Shown here one piece after another: positions 33,981 through 43,354 of a stretch of DNA of 64,000 bases. The position numbers and the translations under genes were made by a program. Source of the stretch: Bacillota bacterium (GTDB lineage: Bacteria; Bacillota; Clostridia; Acetivibrionales; Acetivibrionaceae). The stretch covers positions 1-64,000 of the forward strand of contig JAEWSG010000088.1 in assembly GCA_023398495.1 (NCBI GenBank), in the 5' to 3' direction. The notes under the pieces were generated by a model that saw only the letters and a program-made list of their open reading frames with translations, did no database searches and was not told the origin of the DNA. Within the stretch, counting starts at the first letter, position 1, and each line of letters begins with the position of its first letter.

Positions 33981-35240
33981 TTACTTAATGCCTATATCTT
34001 TCCTGAAATGCATGTCCTTAAAACTCACCTTTGCAACACCTTCATAGGCCTTTTTAATTGCGAGATCAAGGTTACTCTCTACGGCAGTTACACCAAGAAC
34101 CCTACCGCCTGCGGTTAAATACTTTCCATTTTCACATTTTGTACCGGCATGGAAAATAACTGTATTTTCATCTTTTTGTGCTTCATCAAGGCCTGTAATT
34201 TCATAGCCTGTCTGATATTTTTGAGGGTAGCCGCCTGATGCTAAAATTACACACACAGCTGCATTGTCATACCACTCAATGTCAATTTCGTCCAACTTCT
34301 CATCTATTATGGCATTAAAAATTTCAACAAGATCTGTCTTCAGCCTTGGAATAACCACCTGAGTTTCAGGATCTCCAAATCTTGCATTGTATTCAAGAAC
34401 CTTCGGTCCCTCAGCAGTTACCATAATTCCAAAATACAATATCCCCTTGAACTTTCTGCCTTCTTTGTTCATTGCATCCACTGTTGGTATGAATATTTTC
34501 TCCATACAGTATTCTGCCATTTCTTGGGTATAAATTCTGCTCGGTGAGAAAGTCCCCATACCTCCGGTGTTAAGACCCTGATCGTTATCTAAGGCCCTTT
34601 TGTGATCTTGTGAACTCACCATCGGTTTAACGGTTTTACCGTCAGTAAAAGCAAGCACCGATACTTCAGGCCCTACCATAAATTCTTCAACTACAACCTT
34701 ATTCCCCGCATCTCCAAAGGCCTTATCCTCCATGATGCTGACAACAGCTTCTTTTGCTTCTTCGAGGCTCTGAGCAATTATAACACCTTTGCCTAAAGCT
34801 AATCCATCTGCTTTTATAACTATAGGAAGCTTCTGGTTCTTTATGTACTCAAGTGCATCGCTACTCTTTTCAAACACTTCATATTTTGCTGTAGGAATGT
34901 TATACTTCTTCATAAGATCTTTAGCAAAAGCCTTACTGCCTTCTATTATGGCAGCATTCTTCCTTGGTCCGAAGGCTCTGATCCCTTCCCTTTCAAGGGC
35001 ATCCACCATACCTGCTGCCAGGGGATCGTCAGGGGCAACAACCACAAGATCTATTTCTTTTTCCTTTGAGAATTTTACAATTTCATCTATATCCATAGCC
35101 TTTATTGGCACACATTTTGCAATAGCAGATATGCCACCATTTCCAGGAGCACAATACAGTTCTTCTACCTGCTTGTTCTGAGCTATTTTCCATACAAGTG
35201 TATGTTCACGTCCACCACTGCCTACTACCAAAACCTTCAT
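33981..35240 (-). CDS. purD: Phosphoribosylamine-glycine ligase
   Basis: 419 aa GARS, step 2 of purine synthesis (phosphoribosylamine + glycine + ATP to GAR). Begins MKVLVVGSGGREHTLVWKIA; ATP-grasp region with KADGLALGKGV and GTFSPSRIYT; NARFGDPETQ near the C-terminus. I start at 35240 with GGAGTGATATA before it; a longer in-frame reading to 35342 adds 34 unrelated residues. Last gene of the operon. Confidence 0.95.
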   Translation of the reverse strand: MKVLVVGSGGREHTLVWKIAQNKQVEELYCAPGNGGISAIAKCVPIKAMDIDEIVKFSKEKEIDLVVVAPDDPLAAGMVDALEREGIRAFGPRKNAAIIEGSKAFAKDLMKKYNIPTAKYEVFEKSSDALEYIKNQKLPIVIKADGLALGKGVIIAQSLEEAKEAVVSIMEDKAFGDAGNKVVVEEFMVGPEVSVLAFTDGKTVKPMVSSQDHKRALDNDQGLNTGGMGTFSPSRIYTQEMAEYCMEKIFIPTVDAMNKEGRKFKGILYFGIMVTAEGPKVLEYNARFGDPETQVVIPRLKTDLVEIFNAIIDEKLDEIDIEWYDNAAVCVILASGGYPQKYQTGYEITGLDEAQKDENTVIFHAGTKCENGKYLTAGGRVLGVTAVESNLDLAIKKAYEGVAKVSFKDMHFRKDIGIK

Positions 35241-35377
35241 TATATCACTCCTTAAATTCTTTAAGGGGACAAACCAATAAAGGTTATCCCCTACTCTAGG
35301 ATTATTAGTGAACCCAACGTTTCCTATAGACGTTTTCTTCATTAGATATATCTAAAATTAAGTTCCTATTCTATCCC

Positions 35378-36922
35378 TTAGTGTTTAAAATGTCTTTTTC
35401 CTGTCATTACCATAGCTATGCCGTACTTATTGCATGCATCTATAGACTGTTGATCGTTTACTGAGCCACCTGGATGAATTATTGCAGTTATTCCAGCTGC
35501 AGCTGCTGCCTCAACACAATCGGGGAATGGAAAAAATGCATCGGAAGCCATTACTGCGCCTTTAGCACGTTCCCCTGCATATTCAATTGCAATCTTTGCG
35601 GCCATAATTCTGTTTGTCTGACCCGGGCCAACTCCTATGGACTGCTTTCCTGTAGCTAACGCTATACCGTTAGATTTAGTGTGCTTAACTACCTTCATTG
35701 CGAAAATAAGACTTTCCATTTCTTCTTTTGAAGGTTTTTTATCGGTAACAACTTTCAACTCATCAACATTTAAAAGCTCATTGTTATAACTTTGTACCAG
35801 CAAACCTCCTGCAACCTTTTTCATATCGTATGTTCCAGCCGGAAGTTTTGCAGATATATTATCAAGCTGCAAAAGCCTTATATTTTTCTTTTGGGTAAGG
35901 ATCTTCATAGCACCTTCGGTAAAAGATGGTGCAATAACAATTTCTAAGAATATCTTACTTATTTCTCCTGCTGTTTTTTCGTCAATCTCTCTGTTGGCAG
36001 CAACAATTCCACCAAATATTGACACAGGATCTGATTCATATGCTTTGATATATGCATCACAAATATTTTCGGCACTTGCAACACCGCATGGATTTGCATG
36101 CTTAACCGCAACAACTGTCGGCTCGTCAAATTCTTTCAGAAGGTCAAGTGCACCGTTAGCGTCATTTATATTGTTATAGGATAATTCCTTTCCATGGAGC
36201 TGTTTTGCCGAAGACAAGCAGCCTACATTTGCTCCTATTTCCTTATAGAAAACAGCCTTCTGATGTGGGTTTTCTCCATATCTCATATCCTGAACCTTTT
36301 CAAAGGTAAGTGATAAAGTTTCAGGGAATTCCTCCTCGCCAACCTTGTCCCTAAGATACTTTGCAATTAAAGTGTCATAGTGGCTTGTGTGCTCAAATAC
36401 TTTTGATGCTAGCTTAAACTTGGTCTTTACAGATATCTCTTTTGATGACTTAAGCTCATCAGTTACCATCTGATAGTCCGCAGGATCAACAATTACAACC
36501 ACATCCTGGTAATTTTTTGCTGCTGCACGAAGCATTGTAGGGCCACCAATATCGATATTTTCAATGGCTTCCTCCAACTCAACATGTCCTTTTAATATAG
36601 TCTGCTTAAATGGATAAAGGTTGATAATAACCATATCTATAGGCTCTATTCCAAGCTCTTTTATCTGTTTCATATGTTCCGGGTTGCTTCTCATTGCAAG
36701 AAGTCCTCCATGAACCTTAGGATGGAGAGTTTTCACCCTTCCGTCAAGGCATTCCGGAAAGCCGGTGATGTCAGAGATGTTTATTACCTTTATACCTGCA
36801 TCACTTAGTGCTTTATGGGTTCCACCTGTAGAAACAATCTCCACTCCCGCACTTGAGAGCTCTTTTGCAAAATCAACAATTCCTGTTTTGTCGGATACAC
36901 TTATCAATGCACGCTTAATCAC
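35378..36922 (-). CDS. purH: Bifunctional AICAR transformylase/IMP cyclohydrolase
   Basis: 514 aa, final two steps to IMP. N-terminal MGS-like cyclohydrolase part (VSDKTGIVDFAKELSSAGVEIVSTGGT) and AICARFT domain (KHANPCGVA, KQSIGVGPGQTNR, DAFFPFPDCVEAAA...IIHPGGSVND). Starts with GTG behind AAGGAGTGATAAT. 20 bases after purN. Confidence 0.96.
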   Translation of the reverse strand: MIKRALISVSDKTGIVDFAKELSSAGVEIVSTGGTHKALSDAGIKVINISDITGFPECLDGRVKTLHPKVHGGLLAMRSNPEHMKQIKELGIEPIDMVIINLYPFKQTILKGHVELEEAIENIDIGGPTMLRAAAKNYQDVVVIVDPADYQMVTDELKSSKEISVKTKFKLASKVFEHTSHYDTLIAKYLRDKVGEEEFPETLSLTFEKVQDMRYGENPHQKAVFYKEIGANVGCLSSAKQLHGKELSYNNINDANGALDLLKEFDEPTVVAVKHANPCGVASAENICDAYIKAYESDPVSIFGGIVAANREIDEKTAGEISKIFLEIVIAPSFTEGAMKILTQKKNIRLLQLDNISAKLPAGTYDMKKVAGGLLVQSYNNELLNVDELKVVTDKKPSKEEMESLIFAMKVVKHTKSNGIALATGKQSIGVGPGQTNRIMAAKIAIEYAGERAKGAVMASDAFFPFPDCVEAAAAAGITAIIHPGGSVNDQQSIDACNKYGIAMVMTGKRHFKH

Positions 36923-36942
36923 ATTATCACTCCTTAATTTTT

Positions 36943-37569
36943 TTATTCTAAAATTTTAACTCTTCTGCCTTCAATAATTACTTTGTTTTCAGAAATCAAC
37001 TTAATGGCCTTGGGCAATATATCCCACTCAGCCTCCTCCATCACTCTCTTCTGGAGAGTTTCAGGAGTATCACCCTCTTCTATGTAAACAGCCTTCTGCA
37101 GAATTATAGGACCTGCATCAGCCTCAAGTTCAACAAAATGAACCGTTGCACCTGTTACCTTCACACCATACTCAAGTGCTTTAACATGAGGTGTCAGACC
37201 ATAATACCCTTTACCGCAAAACGATGGTATAAGGGCAGGATGTACGTTGATTATCCTGCCTTCATATCTCTTTGTAAACGTTTCACCGAGTATTGAAAGG
37301 AACCCTGCCATTACTACAAGATCTGCACCGTGACTATCAAGGTGAGAAATCAGAGCAAGGTCATATTCTTCTATTGAGGCATAATTCTTTCTGGCTATGC
37401 ACACTCCCTCAATATTGTGTTTACGGGCCCTTTCAAGTGCGTAAGTATCTGGTCTGCTGGATATGACAGTAGCAATTGAACAATTGCTTAAATAACCACT
37501 TTCTACCTTATCAATGATTGCCTGAAGGTTTGTACCTCCGCCCGATACAAGTACGCCTATTTTCAGCAT
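36943..37569 (-). CDS. purN: GAR transformylase
   Basis: 208 aa, formyl-THF-dependent step 3 of purine synthesis. VLVSGGGTNLQAIID at the N-terminus, GFLSIL, catalytic NVHPALIPSF and VTGATVHFVELEADAGPII. The ATG overlaps the stop of the purM remnant by 7 bases, the normal purM-purN coupling preserved after the deletion in purM. Confidence 0.95.
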   Translation of the reverse strand: MLKIGVLVSGGGTNLQAIIDKVESGYLSNCSIATVISSRPDTYALERARKHNIEGVCIARKNYASIEEYDLALISHLDSHGADLVVMAGFLSILGETFTKRYEGRIINVHPALIPSFCGKGYYGLTPHVKALEYGVKVTGATVHFVELEADAGPIILQKAVYIEEGDTPETLQKRVMEEAEWDILPKAIKLISENKVIIEGRRVKILE

Positions 37570-37847
37570 ATCTCAACCTCTGACTTTCCATTTACTATCT
37601 CGCCAATTATATAAGCCTCTTCCTTTTCCCTGTTGAGGTAGTTTACCACTTCATTTGCTATTTTACTGTCTACAGCCATAGCAATTCCTATACCCATATT
37701 GAAGGTATTGAACATATCCCTGTCATTTACATTTCCAAGCTTCTGTATTAAATTAAATATCGGAAGCACAGGCCAACTTCCTTTTTTTACTTTTATCCCT
37801 AATCCTTCCGGCAGCATTCTTGGCATATTTTCATTTCCCCCAAACAC
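37563..37847 (-). pseudogene. purM: purM remnant: last third of AIR synthetase
   Basis: 94 codons matching only the C-terminus of PurM: GG.EN.PRMLPEGLGIKVKKGSWPVLPIF and FNMGIGIAMAV. A complete PurM is about 340 aa; the ATP-binding N-terminal domain and the dimer core are absent. The 137 bases between it and purF show no PurM sequence. The frame is intact and begins at a GTG, so a fragment could still be made, but it cannot be an active AIR synthetase. Either a deletion with a functional purM elsewhere, or an assembly error. Confidence 0.85.
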
Positions 37848-37984
37848 TTAATTTTTGTTGTACCTAAATTTCATGAGCATTAAGCTCCATTAAATCTTAG
37901 TTATTTGTTTCCACGCTTTTGGCATGAAAACAAATAAAATACTAACATGACATAAATACTTTTTCTTCGCATACTTCGGAATTA

Positions 37985-39454
37985 CTAACCACAAGAAAAC
38001 TTGGTACCATCTTGTGGAACTTCCATTGGGTAATCCCCCCTGAAACATCCTGTACAAAAACCACAGGTTGAACCCACAGGGGTCTCCAATAAACCTTCAA
38101 TACTAAGGTACCCTAGACTGTCAGCTCCAATCATATCCCTAATTTCCTCAATTGAATGCTCCGACGCAACAAGCTGTGATTTTGAATCAATATCTATACC
38201 AAAATGACACGGATATTTTACCGGAGGAGAACTTACCATCATATGAACTTCCTTTGCACCAGCATCTCTTAAGAGCTGTACAATTCTTCTACTGGTAGTG
38301 CCCCTTACTATGGAATCATCTATCATTATCACTCTCTTTCCGTCTATTGCGTCCTTTAAGGCATTAAGCTTTATTCTTACGCCCTTTTCTCTTTTATCCT
38401 GATCAGGCTGTATAAATGTCCTGCCAATATATCGGTTCTTTATAAGACCCACCCCATATGGTATTCCTGATTCTCTTGAATAGCCCATAGCTGCTGACAA
38501 ACCCGAATCGGGCACTCCAATTACAAGATCAGCTGCAACCGGATGTTCCTTTGCAAGTCTCCTCCCCGATTCAATTCTGGACCTATAAACACTTGCACCA
38601 TCTATATAGCTGTCCGGCCTTGCAAAATAGATGTGCTCAAATATACACAGCTTTGATGTTTCAGGAACTCTGGTCTGCACAGAAGTCAGACCATTCTCAT
38701 CAATCACTACAATCTCACCTGGCTTTACATCTCTAAAATAAGCGGCACCAACTGCATCTAATGCACAGGTTTCAGAAGCCAAAACATAGGTCTCATCGAG
38801 CATACCAATGCAAAGCGGTCTTATTCCAAAGGGATCTCTGACACCAATGAGCTTTTTGGGCGTAAGTATGGTTAACGCATAGGAGCCCTTAATTTCATCC
38901 ATCATTTTTTCAATTGCAGCTTCTATACCCGAACTTGTAAGTCTAAACCTTGAAATCAGATTTAATATTACTTCAGAATCTATGGTGGACTGAAATATTA
39001 CACCTTGCTCCTCAAGCCTTTCCCTTACCTTTGATGCATTAACAAGATTTCCGTTATGTGCAAGTCCCATGTGTCCGTTCTTATATTTGATAACCATTGG
39101 TTGAGCATTATCCCTAAGACTTGCTCCTGTAGTTGAGTAACGCACATGTCCAATAGCACTGGTTCCTTTTAAACTATTTATTATTTCTTCATTGAAAATT
39201 TCAGGTACAAGTCCCATATCCTTATGATATGAAAATTCGCCATTATTGTTCACGGCAATACCTGCACTCTCCTGACCTCTATGCTGAAGAGCATATAACG
39301 CATAATACGTTAAGCGGGCACTATCTGAATTTTCTCTGCCAAATATGCCAAAAACACCACACTCTTCATTCATTTTATCAAGCCTTAGTTCATTATCATC
39401 AAAGATATTGCTGCAAAAATTGTCTGTTTGTATTCCCCCACCATAACAATTCAT
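37985..39454 (-). CDS. purF: Amidophosphoribosyltransferase
   Basis: 489 aa, first committed step of purine synthesis. A 31-residue propeptide precedes the mature N-terminal nucleophile Cys32 (EECGVFGIFG). Class II glutaminase then PRTase domain with VIMIDDSIVRGTTS. C-terminal Cys residues in GSTCGFCTGC fit the [4Fe-4S] cluster of the Bacillus-type enzyme. AGGAGAAATACTT precedes the ATG. Confidence 0.95.
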   Translation of the reverse strand: MNCYGGGIQTDNFCSNIFDDNELRLDKMNEECGVFGIFGRENSDSARLTYYALYALQHRGQESAGIAVNNNGEFSYHKDMGLVPEIFNEEIINSLKGTSAIGHVRYSTTGASLRDNAQPMVIKYKNGHMGLAHNGNLVNASKVRERLEEQGVIFQSTIDSEVILNLISRFRLTSSGIEAAIEKMMDEIKGSYALTILTPKKLIGVRDPFGIRPLCIGMLDETYVLASETCALDAVGAAYFRDVKPGEIVVIDENGLTSVQTRVPETSKLCIFEHIYFARPDSYIDGASVYRSRIESGRRLAKEHPVAADLVIGVPDSGLSAAMGYSRESGIPYGVGLIKNRYIGRTFIQPDQDKREKGVRIKLNALKDAIDGKRVIMIDDSIVRGTTSRRIVQLLRDAGAKEVHMMVSSPPVKYPCHFGIDIDSKSQLVASEHSIEEIRDMIGADSLGYLSIEGLLETPVGSTCGFCTGCFRGDYPMEVPQDGTKFSCG

Positions 39455-39477
39455 AAGTATTTCTCCTATAATTTCTA

Positions 39478-39993
39478 CTATAGCTCTTTAATCTTCTGCT
39501 GAAGTGCTTCGTTCTTGTCCTCAACCTTTTTGGCGAGTTTCCTTTTGTAATCTTTCATCTTTTTCCTAAGTTCAGCATCACCTGTTGATAAAACCTGCAC
39601 TGCGAGAAGAGCTGCATTTTCTGCACCATCTATTGCAACTGTTGCAACAGGTATCCCACTTGGCATCTGAACAATAGACAATAGGGAGTCCAATCCGTCC
39701 ATTGTTGAAGACTTTATAGGTACCCCTATTACAGGCAACGGTGTAAAAGCAGCAAGAACACCCGGTAAATGGGCAGCTTTTCCAGCACCGGCAATAATTA
39801 CGCCAAAACCGTTTTCTTCAGCACTCTTAGCGAATTCTGCTGCTTTGTCTGGAGTTCTATGTGCTGAGCATACCATTGCTTCAACCTCAACTTCAAACTG
39901 CTTGAGAACTTTAATGCAATCCTTCAAAATTGAAAAGTCTGAATCACTTCCCATAACAAGTGCAACTTTTAGATTATTATTTGTTTTAGTCAT
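39478..39993 (-). CDS. purE: N5-CAIR mutase
   Basis: 171 aa class I PurE: VALVMGSDSDF, VCSAHRTPDK, AGAGKAAHLPGVLAAFTPLPVIGVP. Converts N5-CAIR to CAIR. The C-terminal KLAKKVEDKNEALQQKIK tail is a coiled-coil-like extension. 24 bases before purF. purK and purC are not next to it here. Confidence 0.95.
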   Translation of the reverse strand: MTKTNNNLKVALVMGSDSDFSILKDCIKVLKQFEVEVEAMVCSAHRTPDKAAEFAKSAEENGFGVIIAGAGKAAHLPGVLAAFTPLPVIGVPIKSSTMDGLDSLLSIVQMPSGIPVATVAIDGAENAALLAVQVLSTGDAELRKKMKDYKRKLAKKVEDKNEALQQKIKEL

Positions 39994-40045
39994 TATAAAA
40001 CCTCCAGTTTAATATTTATAATAAAAGTATCGTTTGCATCTCAAA

Positions 40046-41449
40046 TTACTGTCTGAAAGCCCTTAAAACAAAGTCGACTACAAACAGCAAGGTTACTATA
40101 TATAATATAGGATGTACTTCTTTAGCCTTACGCTTTACTATCTTGGTAATCACATAAAATACAAATCCAGCCGCAACTCCATTTGAAATGCTGTAAGTAA
40201 AAGGCATTATTACTGCTGTAAAAAAAGCCGATGCAGCTTCTTCAAATTCCGACCACTTAACTTTTGTAATTGACTCCATCATCAATATACCAACAACAAT
40301 TAAAGCAGGAGCAGTAGCAGCTGCAGTAACCATTTCTGCTACCGGAGCCAAAAACAATGCCAACAAAAAGAATAATGCTGTAAACACCGATGTTAATCCT
40401 GTTCTACCACCTGCACTTATTCCTGCAGTACTTTCAACATAAGTAGTTGTGTTGCTTGTCCCTAACACAGCACCAATTGATGTTGCCGTGGCATCTGCAA
40501 ACAAAGCCTTATCCATTTTTGTCTTTATACCTTTACTTTTATGAACATCCTCTTCTGCCTTATCGTCAAATATCCCGGATTTCCTTCCTGTACCAAGGAA
40601 AGTACCTACAGTATCAAATGTATCAGATAAGCTGAAGGCAAGTACAGTGCTCAAAACCAGGAATATTCTGGACGGATCCTCAAATAGTCCTGCTATATCA
40701 AGTTTAAAAAATGTCGGTGCTATTGATGGAGGAATAAAATCCGCTAGACTCATACTGGGTAATTTGGTTACATTCCCTATAAATAGGCCAAGGATTGTGG
40801 TTGTAATTATTCCAATGAGAATTGAACCTTTAACATTTTTAAGCATTAAAACTACAGTTATGATAAGCCCAATAAGTGCCAGCTGTGAAACCGGATCTCT
40901 AAAATTCACTATTTCTGGGATAACATCCTTTGCAATCACATTTCCACCTGGCAGGTTTGCAGTTATATTATAGCTCTCTGAAGTAAAGTTTAAAAAGTGA
41001 GCTTGCTTAATCCCTATATAGGCAATAAAAAGGCCGATACCTCCGCTTATAGCATATTGAAGCGATTCCGGTATGGCATTTATAAGCATTTTTCTTATTT
41101 GTGTAGATGTTATGATTATATTAATGATACCGCATATAAATACAATTGCCAGAGCTTGCTGCCATGAGAACCGTAATGCACCACAAACTACGTATGTAAA
41201 AAATGCATTCAGCCCCATCCCGGGTGCTTGTGCATACGGTACATTTGCAAACAAACCCATTACAAGCGTTCCTATAACCGCAGCCAAAATTGTAGCAACA
41301 AAAACAGCTCCTCTGTCCATACCTGTGTTTTGCAATATCGTAGGATTTACGAAGATAATGTATGCCATTGTAACAAAGGTAGTCAGCCCAGCTATTAGTT
41401 CCGTTCTAACATTAGTACCATGTTCTTTAAGCCTGAATAGCTTTTCCAT
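40046..41449 (-). CDS. pbuG: NCS2/AzgA-type purine permease
   Basis: 467 aa, 12 or more hydrophobic segments. KEHGTNVRTELIAGLTTFVTMAYIIFVNP and GMGLNAFFTYVVC are hallmarks of AzgA/PbuG hypoxanthine-guanine permeases; SDTFDTVGTFLGTGRKSG is the NCS2 signature segment. First gene of the purine gene run (52 bases before purE), so salvage and synthesis are probably co-regulated. I looked for a purine riboswitch in the 190 bases upstream and did not find the conserved core. Confidence 0.9.
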   Translation of the reverse strand: MEKLFRLKEHGTNVRTELIAGLTTFVTMAYIIFVNPTILQNTGMDRGAVFVATILAAVIGTLVMGLFANVPYAQAPGMGLNAFFTYVVCGALRFSWQQALAIVFICGIINIIITSTQIRKMLINAIPESLQYAISGGIGLFIAYIGIKQAHFLNFTSESYNITANLPGGNVIAKDVIPEIVNFRDPVSQLALIGLIITVVLMLKNVKGSILIGIITTTILGLFIGNVTKLPSMSLADFIPPSIAPTFFKLDIAGLFEDPSRIFLVLSTVLAFSLSDTFDTVGTFLGTGRKSGIFDDKAEEDVHKSKGIKTKMDKALFADATATSIGAVLGTSNTTTYVESTAGISAGGRTGLTSVFTALFFLLALFLAPVAEMVTAAATAPALIVVGILMMESITKVKWSEFEEAASAFFTAVIMPFTYSISNGVAAGFVFYVITKIVKRKAKEVHPILYIVTLLFVVDFVLRAFRQ

Positions 41450-41654
41450 ATACTATTACCCCTCCCGCATGATTAAAATAAATTTAGAGCTAAAAGTCTT
41501 CAATAAAAAACGTCCTGAAGTCCCTTAAACCCTATCAATATTATTCCAAAAAACACAATAATAAAACACAGAAGTTTAAAACGGTTGCTTAAATAACAAA
41601 AAATCTACACAGATATACTATCAAACATATATCAAGCTTGTCAATGAGAACAAC

Positions 41655-41706
41655 AAAAATATCCGAACATTTTTAACGCTTTCCTTAAAAACATTCGGCT
41701 TTTTGT
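41655..41706 (-). terminator. Terminator after the AEC transporter gene
   Basis: Arms CCGAATGTTTTTAA / TTAAAAATGTTCGG around 8 bases, with ATATTTTTG following on the - strand, directly after the stop codon. Confidence 0.85.
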
Positions 41707-41708
41707 TG

Positions 41709-42704
41709 TTATCTTATTAAATTTTGCATCAGATACACAATAAAAGGCAAAGTGAATATACCTATAACTGTTGTAACAAATACATTTTCTGTTGCCGATT
41801 TGTAGTCTGATCCATACTCCGCTGCCAATGCAGGAACTATTGTTCCACACGGCATCGCCAGTTCAAGTATTATAACATACTTGGCAACAGGATCAATAAA
41901 TCTGCCTATGACAACTAACAAAAGCGTTGCCAAAACCGGCACAAGGATCAGCCTGAACAAGGACAGAATAAAAATATGAACTCTTTTAATCAAATCCGAA
42001 AGCTTTTCAATCTTGATTTCTGATAATATCAACCCTATAAAGAGCATTGAAAGCGGAAAAGTGGTCGATCCTAACAAATGGAAAGAATCATAAATAAAAC
42101 CGCTGGTCTGGGATATGTACGGTATGTTGTACACTGACTGTCCGAAAATTGTCTTAATTACCAAAACACTCAATCCTAAGCACAAAGCTATTGTATTGCT
42201 ATTTATAAGGCGTTTAAGATTTTCCTTCACGCTGGCTTTCTCACGTTTATTAACAAGAAATATTCCAAGTGTCCATAAAAGTGTGTCATTGGCAATGCCA
42301 AAAATAACAGCATAAAAAAGACCATCATCTCCGTATAAGGAACTTAGCAATGGAAAGGCCAGATATATAACATTGCCGAACATTGAGTGCATTTTATAGA
42401 CATTCGCTGTAGCTCCTTCAAGCTGCATAACCCTGCATAAAAAACTACCCAAAGCAAATGAGATCATCATAAATATAAGCCCAAGCACATATATCCAGAC
42501 GATATTGGATATATTCCCAGTGTCGAGTTGCCTTCCGGACAAAGTGATAAAAACCAGTAGAGGAGCTGTTAATTTTACTACTACTCTTGATATGATAGTA
42601 CCTGCATTTGCTGGAAGATACCCCGTTTTCCCAGAGATAAACCCTATTAACCCAAGCAAGGTCAATATGGATATCTGATTTAATATAATCATTACTTCTT
42701 TCAT
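41709..42704 (-). CDS. AEC-family (auxin efflux carrier-like) transporter
   Basis: 331 aa, about ten hydrophobic segments in two halves; GLIGFISGKTGYLP near the N-terminus, and a polar break in the second half with ELAMPCGTIVPALAAEYG. AEC proteins export or take up small carboxylates or other organic acids; substrate unknown. Monocistronic, closed by a terminator. Confidence 0.88.
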   Translation of the reverse strand: MKEVMIILNQISILTLLGLIGFISGKTGYLPANAGTIISRVVVKLTAPLLVFITLSGRQLDTGNISNIVWIYVLGLIFMMISFALGSFLCRVMQLEGATANVYKMHSMFGNVIYLAFPLLSSLYGDDGLFYAVIFGIANDTLLWTLGIFLVNKREKASVKENLKRLINSNTIALCLGLSVLVIKTIFGQSVYNIPYISQTSGFIYDSFHLLGSTTFPLSMLFIGLILSEIKIEKLSDLIKRVHIFILSLFRLILVPVLATLLLVVIGRFIDPVAKYVIILELAMPCGTIVPALAAEYGSDYKSATENVFVTTVIGIFTLPFIVYLMQNLIR

Positions 42705-43099
42705 TGATACTTCTCCCTAAAAAATATATTTAATAACAATGTAAAATCAAACGTTTTCCCATTCAGCTCACTTATCAAACAGAAAAGTTATAGTTCCGTA
42801 GATTGAACAGCGGGACTATAACTTTATTTTATTTTTCACTGCAATATGCTATTTACAAACGAAAACGGTATTTCCACTTGCTCTATGCAACCAAGGAACC
42901 TTATTGCATCATAAACTCTAGTGCTTTTTAACATTACTAATTTCTAGTCTTTCATAATGTTAAAAATGCACTTCCTCTGTCTGTGCCCCGAACACTTTAG
43001 AAATCAATTCTGTTACGGGGCTCTAGCAGCATACCACACTTATTCCATGCTCTAATTATAGACAACTCATCTAGCTATGTCAAAACAAATTTGTACCCA
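42705..43099. other. Gene-free region with hairpin and repeat copy C
   Basis: No gene seen. AAAGTTATAGTTCC (42784-42797) pairs with GGGACTATAACTTT (42812-42825), followed by ATTTTATTTTT on +, a terminator-like structure without a gene in front of it. Repeat copy C follows. Confidence 0.55.
42918..43025 (-). repeat. 105-bp interspersed element, copy C (inverted)
   Basis: Inverted relative to copies A and B. It shows both hairpins best: GCCCCG...CGGGGC in one half and TTTTTAACATTA...TAATGTTAAAAA in the other. Ends in CTAGTGC like the other copies. Confidence 0.75.
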
Positions 43100-43121
43100 T
43101 TAAAAAATATCTGAGGATAAA

Positions 43122-43354
43122 TTACAAACCAAATATACTGGTTGGTCTGTTTTCACCATGTTTAATTGAATCATCTGCAACCTTAATCCCCTCATCTGGT
43201 ACCCAATACTTATAAATCGTCTCCTCCTCCTTCTCCTCCCCAAAAGAACTTGACCCACGAATCCCTTTTCTTCTACAAGACATTCTCTTGCTTCTTCCGC
43301 ATCCTCATATGACATTTTGGCAAAATCAAAATTTTTGATACGCTCGGTTATCAC
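43122..43354 (-). pseudogene. Frameshifted small gene downstream of AlbA_2 protein gene
   Basis: Starts with ATG overlapping the AlbA_2 gene stop by 4 bases (MITERIKNFDFAKMSYEDAE...FVGQVLLG), then a GGAGGAGAAGGAGGAGGAGA tract. In the original frame this tract reads as an Arg run; shifted by one base, the sequence reads GEEKEEETIYKYWVPDEGIK...NRPTSIFGL and stops at 43122, clearly coding-like. A one-base slip in the purine tract has broken the gene (or is a sequencing error). Family not recognised. Confidence 0.75.

Noticed and set aside
41450..41640. Possible purine riboswitch upstream of pbuG, also sought before guaA
   Set aside because: The conserved purine-aptamer core and paired loops were not found in either leader.
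43100..43250. Arg-rich protein tail with seven consecutive Arg
   Set aside because: It is an off-frame reading of a GGAGGA tract; the frame shifted by one base gives a normal acidic protein.
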